Positions 6,978 through 14,239 of a stretch of DNA of 64,000 nucleotides are shown here, one piece after another (the stretch's first letter is position 1; each line of letters begins with the position of its first letter). The position numbers and the translations under genes were made by a program. The stretch covers positions 105,777 to 169,776 of the forward strand of contig MEDJ01000009.1 of NCBI GenBank assembly GCA_001724025.1, in the 5' to 3' direction. The notes beneath the pieces were generated by a model. It was not told the DNA's origin. It saw only the letters and a list, made by a program, of their open reading frames with translations, and searched no databases. This DNA comes from Acidobacteria bacterium SCN 69-37 (GTDB lineage: Bacteria; Acidobacteriota; Vicinamibacteria; Vicinamibacterales; SCN-69-37).

Positions 6978-8732
6978 GTGCGGCGCGCGATCGCGGCGTG
7001 GAGTGCGACGCTGCTCGTCGCGGTCGCGGCCTGGGGCTGCGCCTCGTCCGGGTTGAACCAGGCGCGTGCGGCCGACCAGATGCAGGATCACGACCTGGCC
7101 GTGGCGCGCTACACGCGCGTGGTGCGCGAGCACCCGGACAACATCGAGGCCCGCCAGGGCCTCGAACGCGCGCGGCTCCGCGCGGCCGATGCCCACTTCC
7201 TCGCGGGTCGCCGGCTGGTAGCCCAGGGACGCTACGAGGACGCGCTGATCGAACTGCAGCTCGCCACCGAGCTCAATCCCGCCAACGCCGACGCCGATCG
7301 CGAACTGCAGCAGGCGCGTGTGGCGCTGCGGACCCAGTTGAGCGCCGATGCCGACAGCCGGACGCCGCTCCAGGTGCTGCTGGCGCGCACGCAGGCGCTG
7401 GAGCCCGCGAGCAACGACCTGCCGGGCACGCTCGAGGTCGACGTCCGTACCGGCTCGCAGTCGACGACGCGCGACGTCTATCAGCTGCTCGGACAGATCG
7501 CGCACGTCTCCGTGGCGTTCGATCCATCGGTCCGTCCCGTGCCGGCGCCGCTCAGCCTGCAGCGGGGCCTGTCGCTGCGCGCGGCCTTCGATGCCGTCGC
7601 CCGCGCCACGCGCACGTTCTTCATCGTCACGGCGCCCTCGACGATCCTGGTGGTCGCCGACACGCCGTCGGCGCGGCGCGAGCACGTCGAGGACGTCGTG
7701 CGGCAGTTCACGGTACAGAACGCGGATCTCAAGGAGACGATGGACGCGCTGCGCATCGTGGCCGATGCGCGGTACGTGGCGCCGGTCACCGGCACCAACA
7801 CGATCCTCGTCCGCGACACGCCCGATCGCATGCAGGTGATCGGGCGCTTCCTGGCCGCGTTCGACAAGGCGCGGCCCGAGGTCGTCGTCAACGTCGAGGT
7901 GCTCGAGGTCGATCGCACGCGGCTCACCGAGTATGGTCTGCAGTTGGCGTCGGCCGGATCGACGGGCATCGACGGTTCGGCCGACGTGAATCGCGACGGC
8001 CTCACGATCCAATCGCTGCGGAATCTCGGGCAGGCCGACGTCCTGATGACGAACATCCCGACGCTCTACTACCGGCTGCTCAAGACCGACTCGCGCACGC
8101 GCACGCTGGCCAATCCGCACCTGCGCATGACCGACGGCACGAACGGCACGGCCAACTTCGGGCAGCGGGTGCCGATCCCGCGGACGCGCATCGCCCCGAT
8201 CACGCAGGGCGGGCTCGACATCCAGCCACAGACGTCGTTCGACTACGAGTCGATCGGCGTCAACATCGGCATCACGCCGCGCACGCACCCGAACGATGAC
8301 GTGACGCTGGGGCTCGACATCGAGCTGAGCAGCCTCGGGGCGCCCGGCTTCGATGGGCTGCCGACGTTCGGATCGCGCAACGTGAAGACGTCGATCCGTC
8401 TGCGCGACGGCGAGACGAACATCCTGGCCGGCCTGATTCGCGAAGACGAGCGCGCGGAGCGACAGACCATTCCCGGCCTGGGCGACATCCCGGTGCTCGG
8501 GCAGCTGTTCGGCCGTACCCGGCGTGAAGCGCAGCAGACGGACGTCGTCATCATGCTGACGCCGCACATCGTCAGGTCGCTCGATCTGACCGAGGACGAC
8601 CTGCGGCCGCTGCGCCTGCCGCGCGACGGCGCCGGCAGCGTCGCGATCGAATCGGCCCCGATCGTCTTTCCGCCCCCGCGCGATCCGGGCGGTGTGCCGG
8701 TGCCAGGTCCCACGCCTGCGCCGGGATTCTGA
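6978..8732 (+). CDS. Secretin lipoprotein with N-terminal TPR repeats (GspD/PilQ type)
   Basis: The 584-residue protein begins with a lipoprotein signal (AAWGC, Cys at about 21). TPR-like helices follow (about 30-115), then an N-domain pair and the secretin core. Core hallmarks are VPIPRTRI, the repeat-strand segment SIRLRDGETNILAGLIREDE, IPGLGDIPVLGQLFG and TDVVIMLTPHIVR. Secretins form outer-membrane channels for type II secretion or type IV pili. A TPR lead fused to the secretin is seen in orphan secretins of Acidobacteriota and Planctomycetes. No other secretion genes are adjacent, so the system it serves is unknown. It begins immediately at the lolA stop. GTG start; the C-terminus is a Pro-rich tail. 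Confidence 0.88.
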   Translation: MRRAIAAWSATLLVAVAAWGCASSGLNQARAADQMQDHDLAVARYTRVVREHPDNIEARQGLERARLRAADAHFLAGRRLVAQGRYEDALIELQLATELNPANADADRELQQARVALRTQLSADADSRTPLQVLLARTQALEPASNDLPGTLEVDVRTGSQSTTRDVYQLLGQIAHVSVAFDPSVRPVPAPLSLQRGLSLRAAFDAVARATRTFFIVTAPSTILVVADTPSARREHVEDVVRQFTVQNADLKETMDALRIVADARYVAPVTGTNTILVRDTPDRMQVIGRFLAAFDKARPEVVVNVEVLEVDRTRLTEYGLQLASAGSTGIDGSADVNRDGLTIQSLRNLGQADVLMTNIPTLYYRLLKTDSRTRTLANPHLRMTDGTNGTANFGQRVPIPRTRIAPITQGGLDIQPQTSFDYESIGVNIGITPRTHPNDDVTLGLDIELSSLGAPGFDGLPTFGSRNVKTSIRLRDGETNILAGLIREDERAERQTIPGLGDIPVLGQLFGRTRREAQQTDVVIMLTPHIVRSLDLTEDDLRPLRLPRDGAGSVAIESAPIVFPPPRDPGGVPVPGPTPAPGF

Positions 8733-8749
8733 CCGGCGACAACCCCCGA

Positions 8750-8899
8750 TCAGTCCTGCCGCACGAGATCCGAGACCTTCCACCGCAGCACGGTGAGCGC
8801 GGGAACGAGACCGGCCGCGGCCACGGCACCGCACAGCGTGAGGGTCGCGGTCAGCCAGACGACGATGTCGACGGCGGACGTCTCAAACAGGTAGCGCTG
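8750..8899 (-). pseudogene. C-terminal remnant resembling an ADOP-type ABC permease
   Basis: Reading leftward from an in-frame TAG at about 8899 to the TGA at 8752-8750 gives RYLFETSAVDIVVWLTATLTL followed by a hydrophobic segment and GLVPALTVLRWKVSDLVRQD. This resembles the last transmembrane helix and tail of MacB/FtsX-like 'acidobacterial duplicated orphan permeases', which typically end LFETSPxDP...LPARRATRVDPMxALR. There is no start codon and no upstream part, so it is a fragment. Its truncation near 8900 marks the left edge of the accessory island. Confidence 0.5.
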
Positions 8900-8954
8900 C
8901 TACATTTACGCCTCGAAGCGACCGCTGACACGCCCGATCGCCGTGGCGCGTGGC

Positions 8955-9899
8955 CTACTCTACCCAGAGCCAGGCCGGAGCGTGCGCAGTCAGCGACACG
9001 TCCGTTGTGCGCACCTCAAGTAGATAACGCCCCGGCGCGAGCCCGGAGACATCGACGCGCAACAGCAGCCGACTGTGCATGGCATCGATGAAATGGTCGT
9101 AGCGCGGCAGGGGATCCTGCCAGCCGAAGCGAGTGGGGGCATCGTTGATACGGAAAATACCGCCGGTTCGTGCCGCCAGTGGGCGAAGGAAGTGCTCGCC
9201 TGGCCCAAGCGTCTTGTCCATGAGACTGCCCGACCAGAACGGCTCGTGCATGGCAAACACCGGAATCCCACGTTCGGCGGCTTCGGCCGCGGCATCAACG
9301 ACGCCAAGCCTGTTGGCCGTTGCGTGACCATCCGTCACCAACACGATGGCCCTGGGGACGGGTTGCGATTCCAAGAGCTGCGCGGCCGATGCCACCGCGT
9401 CCCAGATGGGCGATGGGCCGCTGGCATGCGCCGGGTCTATGGGCTCGAGCAGCATGCGCGCGGCCGCCAGAGTCTCGGCCCGATTCTCGGACCACGCCCC
9501 CGACGTCCACCCCTGGCTTCCCGCGAAACGCATGAGCAGCACGCGATCCCGCGGGCGCAGGCGATTGATGAATCCGTCTGCCATCCCGCTCACCATGCCC
9601 GATCGATCGTGCACGGCAAGGTTCGCGCCCGTTCGACCGCCGCGCAGCATGCTCATCGACACGTCAAAGAGGACGATCCAACTGACGGGCCGCCGTTCGA
9701 TCTCGACCGCGAGCAGTTGGCGCGGAACGCCGTCGACCACAACAGTCACGTCGCGCGTCTCGATCTGTCCCGGGAACGAACCCTCTGATCGCTCGACAAT
9801 GACAGAGACCGAGACGACTGACGTTTGCTTCGGCTGTCCCGTCGAAACAGTCGCGACCAATACCCAGGTGATCGCAAGCGGTCCCATCCGATGCATCAT
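8955..9899 (-). CDS. Secreted VWFA-domain protein with intact MIDAS
   Basis: The 314-residue protein has an N-terminal signal sequence, a short beta domain that includes TRDVTVVVDGVPRQLLA, and a von Willebrand A domain. That domain carries the metal-ion-dependent adhesion site DxSxS (FDVSMSML) and a later TDG (VLVTDGHATANR), so it can probably bind a divalent metal. It belongs to the VWFA-related family abundant in Acidobacteriota; ligands are unknown. It overlaps the upstream VWFA gene by 4 nt (ATGA) and is last in the five-gene minus-strand set that begins with the sigma-like gene at 12661. Confidence 0.8.
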   Translation of the reverse strand: MMHRMGPLAITWVLVATVSTGQPKQTSVVSVSVIVERSEGSFPGQIETRDVTVVVDGVPRQLLAVEIERRPVSWIVLFDVSMSMLRGGRTGANLAVHDRSGMVSGMADGFINRLRPRDRVLLMRFAGSQGWTSGAWSENRAETLAAARMLLEPIDPAHASGPSPIWDAVASAAQLLESQPVPRAIVLVTDGHATANRLGVVDAAAEAAERGIPVFAMHEPFWSGSLMDKTLGPGEHFLRPLAARTGGIFRINDAPTRFGWQDPLPRYDHFIDAMHSRLLLRVDVSGLAPGRYLLEVRTTDVSLTAHAPAWLWVE

Positions 9900-10861
9900 C
9901 GTGCGCCGTTGGAACGGAAGGTGCGCCTGGCGAACACCCTGGTGTCGGGCCGATCGACCCGGACTTCAACACGGTGCCGACGACCGTCGTCTTCTGGAGG
10001 ACTGAATCCAATGAGATAGTCGCGTCGAAGCCCTTCCACGACGCGGGTCATCGTGAGATCGAGGTCCTCGTCGTTGGCCACCTCCGCGTAGCCACCTCCA
10101 GTGTCTCGGCTCATGATCATCACCGGCCGCCCGTCGAAGATCCCGTACGACCGCGGCAGCGGTAGGCCGTAGATGAGCACGTTGTCAGTCAGCGCCCGGC
10201 GCGTCGCATCGCGCATGGACACACATCGCGAATCGGTGGCAGACGTCCCCCAGACTGCCGGCACACACCGGTCACGGTCATCGGGGCCGATAAAGACGAT
10301 GGCGCGCCGCCGGTGGTCATCCACAGCCTCGAAGGCATCCATCGCCAGGCTGGCAACAGTGCTCACGGCATTGATCGGCCCCGGCCACAGCTCTTCCTCG
10401 AGCACACGATGCAGGATCGCCTTGTCCGACGTGAGATGCGGGCTGAGCGCGATCTCGTCCGACATGCTGCCGATGACCGCGACATCGTCGTCTCCGAGCG
10501 CGTCGACGAGTGCCTTGCCGACCACCCGCTGCCGCGCGGCCGGCGCATAGTCCGACGATCGGTGCACTGCTGTGAAAATCAGAATAGCAACCGCCAACGG
10601 GCGCGGGGCGTTCGAAAAGACTTCGATTCGCGCCGACCGTCGGTCGACGAGCACACGAAAGTCCTCGCGGGTGAGGTCGCTGACGAGGTGTCCGTCCCGT
10701 CCGCGGACGGTAGCGGACACCTCGACTATTTCGACGCCACTTCGAAACACAACAGACGGACTATCCTGCGCACCCTGACCCGGTCCAACGCCGAACGCAT
10801 CGACACCGCCCGCGACACCGACGACGAGACCGATCCAGCTGACTCTCCTCAGAAACGTCAC
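9896..10861 (-). CDS. Secreted VWFA-related protein with degenerate MIDAS
   Basis: The 321-residue protein has a signal sequence, then the family's N-terminal beta module (VEIVEVSATVRGRDGHLVSDL, TREDFRVLVD) and a VWFA-like domain. The first MIDAS strand reads ILIFTAVHRSSD, lacking the DxSxS motif its neighbour has, so metal binding is doubtful. The C-terminus holds the VWFA-related ending DYLIGFSPPEDDGRRHRVEVRV. The GTG start at 10861 lies 21 nt after the Cys-rich protein gene. Tandem VWFA genes with and without MIDAS suggest a pair that acts together, which is inference. Confidence 0.78.
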   Translation of the reverse strand: MTFLRRVSWIGLVVGVAGGVDAFGVGPGQGAQDSPSVVFRSGVEIVEVSATVRGRDGHLVSDLTREDFRVLVDRRSARIEVFSNAPRPLAVAILIFTAVHRSSDYAPAARQRVVGKALVDALGDDDVAVIGSMSDEIALSPHLTSDKAILHRVLEEELWPGPINAVSTVASLAMDAFEAVDDHRRRAIVFIGPDDRDRCVPAVWGTSATDSRCVSMRDATRRALTDNVLIYGLPLPRSYGIFDGRPVMIMSRDTGGGYAEVANDEDLDLTMTRVVEGLRRDYLIGFSPPEDDGRRHRVEVRVDRPDTRVFARRTFRSNGAR

Positions 10862-10882
10862 CGAATCACCCGCTTCTCGTAC

Positions 10883-11194
10883 TCAGTAGCACGCGCACTC
10901 TGCCCAGCTCAACCACCAGCCGTTGCCTCCGTCCGAACTCTGACACGACGTCATCCAGGTGAGAGGCCCAGAGTAGTACTGCCAGCACAGGTAGTCGCAG
11001 ATACTCTCCGCGGTTCCGTCAGAACAGGGATCGGTTCCGAACCATCCGCAGGCCCAAATCGATACAGTCTGGCCGGATCCCCCGCTATAGCTGCACGGGA
11101 AGGCCATGGCATTTCGCGCCGGCCCCAATATGACTGCGACCGTCAGCAGTACGACGAACGCTCCACGTTTCATCCACCTTGTGTACCTCAGCAT
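10883..11194 (-). CDS. Small secreted Cys- and Trp-rich protein, unknown family
   Basis: This 103-residue protein has a basic start (MLRYTRWMKR), a hydrophobic core (GAFVVLLTVAVILG) and a probable signal-peptidase site after ARNAMA, residue 31. The mature 72 residues hold eight cysteines (34, 49, 57, 66, 70, 84, 100, 102), an even number suited to four disulfides, and seven tryptophans (47, 51, 71, 80, 93, 94, 97), ending in ECACY. I do not recognise the family. A GGGAG ribosome-binding site precedes the ATG. It lies 36 nt after a DsbA-like gene and 21 nt before VWFA genes, which suggests that the oxidoreductase folds it and the VWFA proteins meet it outside the membrane. Confidence 0.7.
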   Translation of the reverse strand: MLRYTRWMKRGAFVVLLTVAVILGPARNAMAFPCSYSGGSGQTVSIWACGWFGTDPCSDGTAESICDYLCWQYYSGPLTWMTSCQSSDGGNGWWLSWAECACY

Positions 11195-11230
11195 GTTCTT
11201 CTCCCTTCATTCACGACACGATTGTCACGC

Positions 11231-11959
11231 CTACGAGGCGCCAAGAATGCGCGTGATCATCAGTTCGAATTCCTCGAGTGGCCTGGCCCCCGCCACCGCC
11301 TCAGAGACGTCGACGAAGTTCCCTGCAGTCACCCGACCCGCGAAGAACGTCGGGGTTCCGCTCACCGCGAGTCCCCGCGCCAGTTCACCGTCAGACGTTA
11401 CGCGAGCGCTTACAGCGGCCTCGCTCAAGCAGGTATCGAATGCGATCAAATCCAGTCCGATCTCGCCGGCGTGTATTCTCAGATCATCGTCAGACAGGCG
11501 CATGGGCGGTGCGAACGCGAGGTCGTGAAACGGCCAGAAGGCGCTTTGTCGTGCCGCACACTCAGCCGCGATGGCGGCCGGGACGGCCCTGGAGTGTATC
11601 GGCAACGCAAAATGCCGGAACGCCAACTGTACTTGACCCGCATCAACGAACTTCTGCCGCAGACCTGGGAGCACCTCGGTAGCGAATCGTGCGCAGAAGG
11701 GGCACTCGAAGTCGGAGAACATCACCAACGCGATCGGCGCCTCCCTCGAACCCAGGATAGGCGCCCCCTCCAGCGACAACGGCTTATCCGGGATGGGGAG
11801 CGTCGGACTGCTTCCGGCAACGGCGGCAGTTCGTCCCGCAAGAGCCGTCCACGCCAGCAGTCCGGCAGCCCCAAACATGGCGACGGATGCCACGATATCC
11901 AGAAGGGCCCTGAGCGACACCCGTCGTATCGTCCCAGACTCTCGCTCTGGCTCTGACAT
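11231..11959 (-). CDS. Membrane-anchored DsbA/BdbD-like thiol oxidoreductase
   Basis: The 242-residue protein has one N-terminal transmembrane anchor (about 18-42) and then a DsbA-type thioredoxin domain. It has the active site CPFC at residues 86-89 in FSDFECPFCARFATEV, a helical insertion typical of DsbA (including a Cys in AAECAARQ), and the cis-proline loop SGTPTFFAG near 200. Such proteins introduce or reshuffle disulfides in exported proteins. An AGGAG site precedes the ATG. Its immediate neighbour downstream is the eight-cysteine secreted protein, the obvious candidate substrate. Another possible role is general disulfide formation. Confidence 0.87.
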   Translation of the reverse strand: MSEPERESGTIRRVSLRALLDIVASVAMFGAAGLLAWTALAGRTAAVAGSSPTLPIPDKPLSLEGAPILGSREAPIALVMFSDFECPFCARFATEVLPGLRQKFVDAGQVQLAFRHFALPIHSRAVPAAIAAECAARQSAFWPFHDLAFAPPMRLSDDDLRIHAGEIGLDLIAFDTCLSEAAVSARVTSDGELARGLAVSGTPTFFAGRVTAGNFVDVSEAVAGARPLEEFELMITRILGAS

Positions 11960-12027
11960 GACACTCTCCTAGATAGTGCAATTCGACATGCCACTTGGAC
12001 AGCGTGTCGTTCGCTATCGTTGTGCTT

Positions 12028-12056
12028 TCTATACGCCGCAGCGAGGCGATTTCCAA
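12028..12056 (-). promoter_or_regulatory. Promoter before the DsbA-like gene
   Basis: On the minus strand TTGGAA (complement of 12051-12056), a 17-nt spacer and TATAGA (complement of 12028-12033) lie in the 114-nt gap between the sigma-like gene and the DsbA-like gene. This would allow the last four genes of the set to be transcribed separately from the sigma-like gene. Confidence 0.45.
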
Positions 12057-12073
12057 CATGTGACGCTCGCCAC

Positions 12074-12661
12074 TCATGCTCTCGGCGCGCCGAGCGCGCG
12101 GCGGGCACGCATACGCAAACGTTCGGTCGTTCGCTTGACGAGCCGCCGCTGCTCGTCTTCGGAGAACTCGTCACCGCCCAGCAGCGATGCCAATCGTGCG
12201 ACGGTCCGTTCCCCGTCGACCCACGCTTCCAAGAACCGCCATTCCTCACTCGTCTTGCATAACCTCGTCGGTTCGATCACCCTTACGTCGCCGTCGCGGT
12301 CCTCGGCCGCCGTCATGACGATGGAGGCCCGCGCGACGGACGCTTCATTCGCGTGGCGGCGCAGTTCTCGTCGAATCATGTCGATCGCCAGTCTGACCGC
12401 CACGATGGCCAGAAACGTATCGAGGCGACTGCGCGACGGCTCGTAAATGGCGGGCGACTGAAGGTACTTGAGAATGGCATCCGACGCCGCGTCGGAAGCG
12501 GTGTCGACGTCAATGCCAGGCAATCGAATGCGGATCGCCAGTTTGAGCCTCGGGAGCAAGCAGGTCGCGAGTTGTTCCCGGACCTCGTCTCCACCGCTGC
12601 GCAACAGGCACTCGTGTAACGCGTTCAGATGCGACCGCAATTCATTCGTGTCGCGAGACAT
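12074..12661 (-). CDS. Sigma-70-family (ECF-like) RNA polymerase sigma factor
   Basis: The 195-residue protein has a sigma region-2-like helical core, with ATCLLPRLKLAIRIRLPG, an acidic DVDTASDAASDAILKYL stretch and RLDTFLAIVAVRLAIDMIRRE. A shorter C-terminal region resembles region 4 (EEWRFLEAWVDGERTVARLASLLGG), ending in a basic helix. Similarity is by pattern only, and region 4 is weak. The ATG at 12661 (MSRDTNELRSHL) fits better than an upstream in-frame ATG at 12757, which adds a Cys-containing lead unlike sigma factors. No anti-sigma gene is visible next to it. It probably drives the downstream DsbA/Cys-rich/VWFA genes. Confidence 0.68.
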   Translation of the reverse strand: MSRDTNELRSHLNALHECLLRSGGDEVREQLATCLLPRLKLAIRIRLPGIDVDTASDAASDAILKYLQSPAIYEPSRSRLDTFLAIVAVRLAIDMIRRELRRHANEASVARASIVMTAAEDRDGDVRVIEPTRLCKTSEEWRFLEAWVDGERTVARLASLLGGDEFSEDEQRRLVKRTTERLRMRARRALGAPRA

Positions 12662-12757
12662 GGCAACGCATCCGTACCGGCGCACTCCGATGGCGAGCGC
12701 CAGTCGACCGCGCAGTGCGTCGGGGGAGCATCCGCTGGTCTGCGCCGAGACAATCAC

Positions 12758-13025
12758 TACTTAGAGAGCGCGACCGTAACCCTTTTCTGGTCGTATGTCA
12801 ATCCACTCCGTCAGACGTCGAATTGGTTCAATCCGACAGGAAGAGATCGTTCCTATTACAGCCCGATGGCTAACTGGTCGCGAGGCCATCCTTGCGTTGG
12901 AAGTCGGCCACCGCGTGCGCGCCGATCCTGTAGTCGCGCTTCCGACCGATACACAATTGCGGCGTCTACAAACAGCTTCCGACGACGCCCCCGAGTGAGT
13001 GCGCCCACCGGGCGATTCGAGTTGA
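12758..13025. other. Spacer without a confident gene
   Basis: About 270 nt of lower-GC sequence. A 67-codon plus-strand frame (12795-12998, MSIHSVRRRIGSIRQEE...) has an ATG but no ribosome-binding site, mixed GC3 and no recognised family, so I do not call it a gene. The stretch separates the sigma-like gene from the divergent VWFA fragment. Confidence 0.4.
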
Positions 13026-13310
13026 GTGTCGATAACGTTCTCCGGCTCCGTGAGCCTACTGCTGCCTCTCGGCGCCACCCTGCCGCTGACGGGACCGGTG
13101 ACGGAAGCGCGAGCCGACACGCGGGCCTTTCGCTTGTTGGTCGACGTCGTTCATCTCGCTGTGTCGATGCTCGACGGAACGGCGTGCGGCACGCGCCCTC
13201 ACGACGAAGGACTTCACCGTATTCGAGGGCGACGTGGCTCGGCCGCTCCTCGAGTTCTCGGAGATCGACGTCCCGACCGCGCGCTCAGAACCTGGTTGCC
13301 GCGCCGGCGA
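13026..13310 (+). pseudogene. Frameshifted N-terminal fragment of a VWFA-related protein
   Basis: The first frame gives a signal-like lead and RAFRLLVDVVHLAVSMLDG. At about 13170 the homology moves to the next frame, giving ERRAARALTTKDFTVFEGD and then VARPLLEFSEIDVP. Together these match the canonical beginning of Acidobacteriota VWFA-related proteins (VDVVxLxVSVLD...RGLTxxDFxVxEDGxxxPIxxFSxxDxP). The frame change and the loss of everything after about 13310, where ParE begins on the other strand, show a decayed gene. It would be the third VWFA gene of the island. Confidence 0.62.
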
Positions 13311-13320
13311 TGGAACGCCG

Positions 13321-13617
13321 CTATGGCAGGTGGGTCGGCAGGTCCATGCGCTGATGAAGGATACGCAAGACCTCGATCGCGTCCGCGTCGTCCAGGCGGT
13401 AGACCACGACGTGCCGGCCGACGGTCTGCTTGAAGCAACCTTCGCGGATCTCGTCGATGGCCCGGCCCTTCTGGCTACCCGCGGCGAGAGCCTCGATGGT
13501 CCGCATGATGTCGTTCGTGTAGAGGTCGGCCTGGCCGGGACTCCATTGCCCCGCCGTGTAGCGCCAGATCCCGGCAAGGTCGGCTCGGGCTGCCGGCCGG
13601 AAGAGCACTCGCCTCAT
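13321..13617 (-). CDS. parE: ParE/RelE-family toxin
   Basis: The 98-residue protein fits the ParE fold. It begins RRVLFRPAARADLAGIWRYTAGQW, continues with AAGSQKGRAIDEIREGCFK and the basic strand HVVVYRLDDADAIEVLRILHQRMD near the end. ParE toxins poison DNA gyrase. The ATG overlaps the antitoxin stop by 4 nt (ATGA), the standard antitoxin-toxin coupling. The pair sits where a VWFA gene was interrupted, consistent with acquisition as part of the island. Confidence 0.88.
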   Translation of the reverse strand: MRRVLFRPAARADLAGIWRYTAGQWSPGQADLYTNDIMRTIEALAAGSQKGRAIDEIREGCFKQTVGRHVVVYRLDDADAIEVLRILHQRMDLPTHLP

Positions 13618-13871
13618 CCGCGGTGCTGCGCGCGCTGGTCTTTGAGGAAGGCGGCGTAGTCAAACGGCTCGGCTGGGCCACTGTCTTCCCCGGCAACGAT
13701 GGCCGCGCGCAGCGCCGCGACCCTGGCCGCGCGCGCTTCTTCGTGTTCTTCGAGGAGCCGCAGTCCCGCCCGGACCACCTCGCTGGCAGAGCCATAGCGC
13801 CCTTGCGAAACCTGGCGGTCGAGGAAGCTGTTGAAATGGTCTCCGAGATTGAATGACGTGGTCTTGGCCAT
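13614..13871 (-). CDS. parD: ParD-family antitoxin
   Basis: The 85-residue protein has the ribbon-helix-helix start MAKTTSFNLGDHFNSFLDRQ followed by the motif GRYGSASEVVRAGLRLLEEHE and an acidic C-terminal tail that would wrap ParE. The ATG at 13871 is preferred over an in-frame GTG/ATG further upstream because it aligns with ParD N-termini and leaves the AT-rich promoter/operator free. ParD normally represses its own operon. Confidence 0.9.
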   Translation of the reverse strand: MAKTTSFNLGDHFNSFLDRQVSQGRYGSASEVVRAGLRLLEEHEEARAARVAALRAAIVAGEDSGPAEPFDYAAFLKDQRAQHRG

Positions 13872-13885
13872 GGCGTTCTTCGACT

Positions 13886-13897
13886 TTGTAGCTACAA
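13886..13897 (-). promoter_or_regulatory. Palindromic operator before parD
   Basis: TTGTAGCTACAA is a perfect 12-bp palindrome 15 nt before the parD ATG, within the most AT-rich stretch of the region. TACTAT and TATATT boxes overlap or adjoin it on the minus strand. Placement and symmetry fit autorepression by a ribbon-helix-helix protein. Confidence 0.5.
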
Positions 13898-13928
13898 TAT
13901 AGTAATTATTGGTAGTCACCAAGACCAA

Positions 13929-14239
13929 CGCTATGCCCTACTGGCACCGGGCGGCGCGACGACTCGTCGACCCGCGCCAGCACGGTCGCCGGGTCGTGGG
14001 GATCACATCGATCACCTGCGTCAGCGACCTGCACGGGTCGCGGAACCGGTGGTGCCACACCTTCGAGATCAGGACGCGCGTGTGCGGCGATCGCGACGAC
14101 GAGCTGCGCAAGCGGCCGCGACGATGTGCGGAGACGCCTGACGGCCGTTGCGGAAGTCACAGTCGCGATGTGGCGCGACTGGTGGCAGCGGCTGTCGAAC
14201 AGACCGCGAGACCCTCGGGAGATCGAATCGACGACCTGC
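13929..14239. other. Gene-free spacer downstream of the toxin-antitoxin promoter
   Basis: About 310 nt with no reading frame that I can tie to a protein family. Short frames on both strands lack ribosome-binding sites and family signatures. It may be decayed mobile-element sequence given the repeats that follow, but I see no transposase motif. Confidence 0.35.

Noticed and set aside
6147-8834. 895-codon minus-strand frame opposite lolA and the secretin gene
   Set aside because: Low-complexity Arg-rich translation, antisense to two well-supported genes.
11784-12077. 97-codon minus-strand frame starting ATGA at the sigma-like gene stop
   Set aside because: The ATGA overlap looks like coupling and the first 38 residues precede dsbA, but the remaining two thirds run through the DsbA-like gene in another frame; there is no ribosome-binding site and no family. 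A short leader peptide cannot be excluded.
12795-12998. 67-codon plus-strand frame between the sigma-like gene and the VWFA fragment
   Set aside because: ATG without ribosome-binding site, mixed third-position composition and no family; kept only as part of the spacer description.
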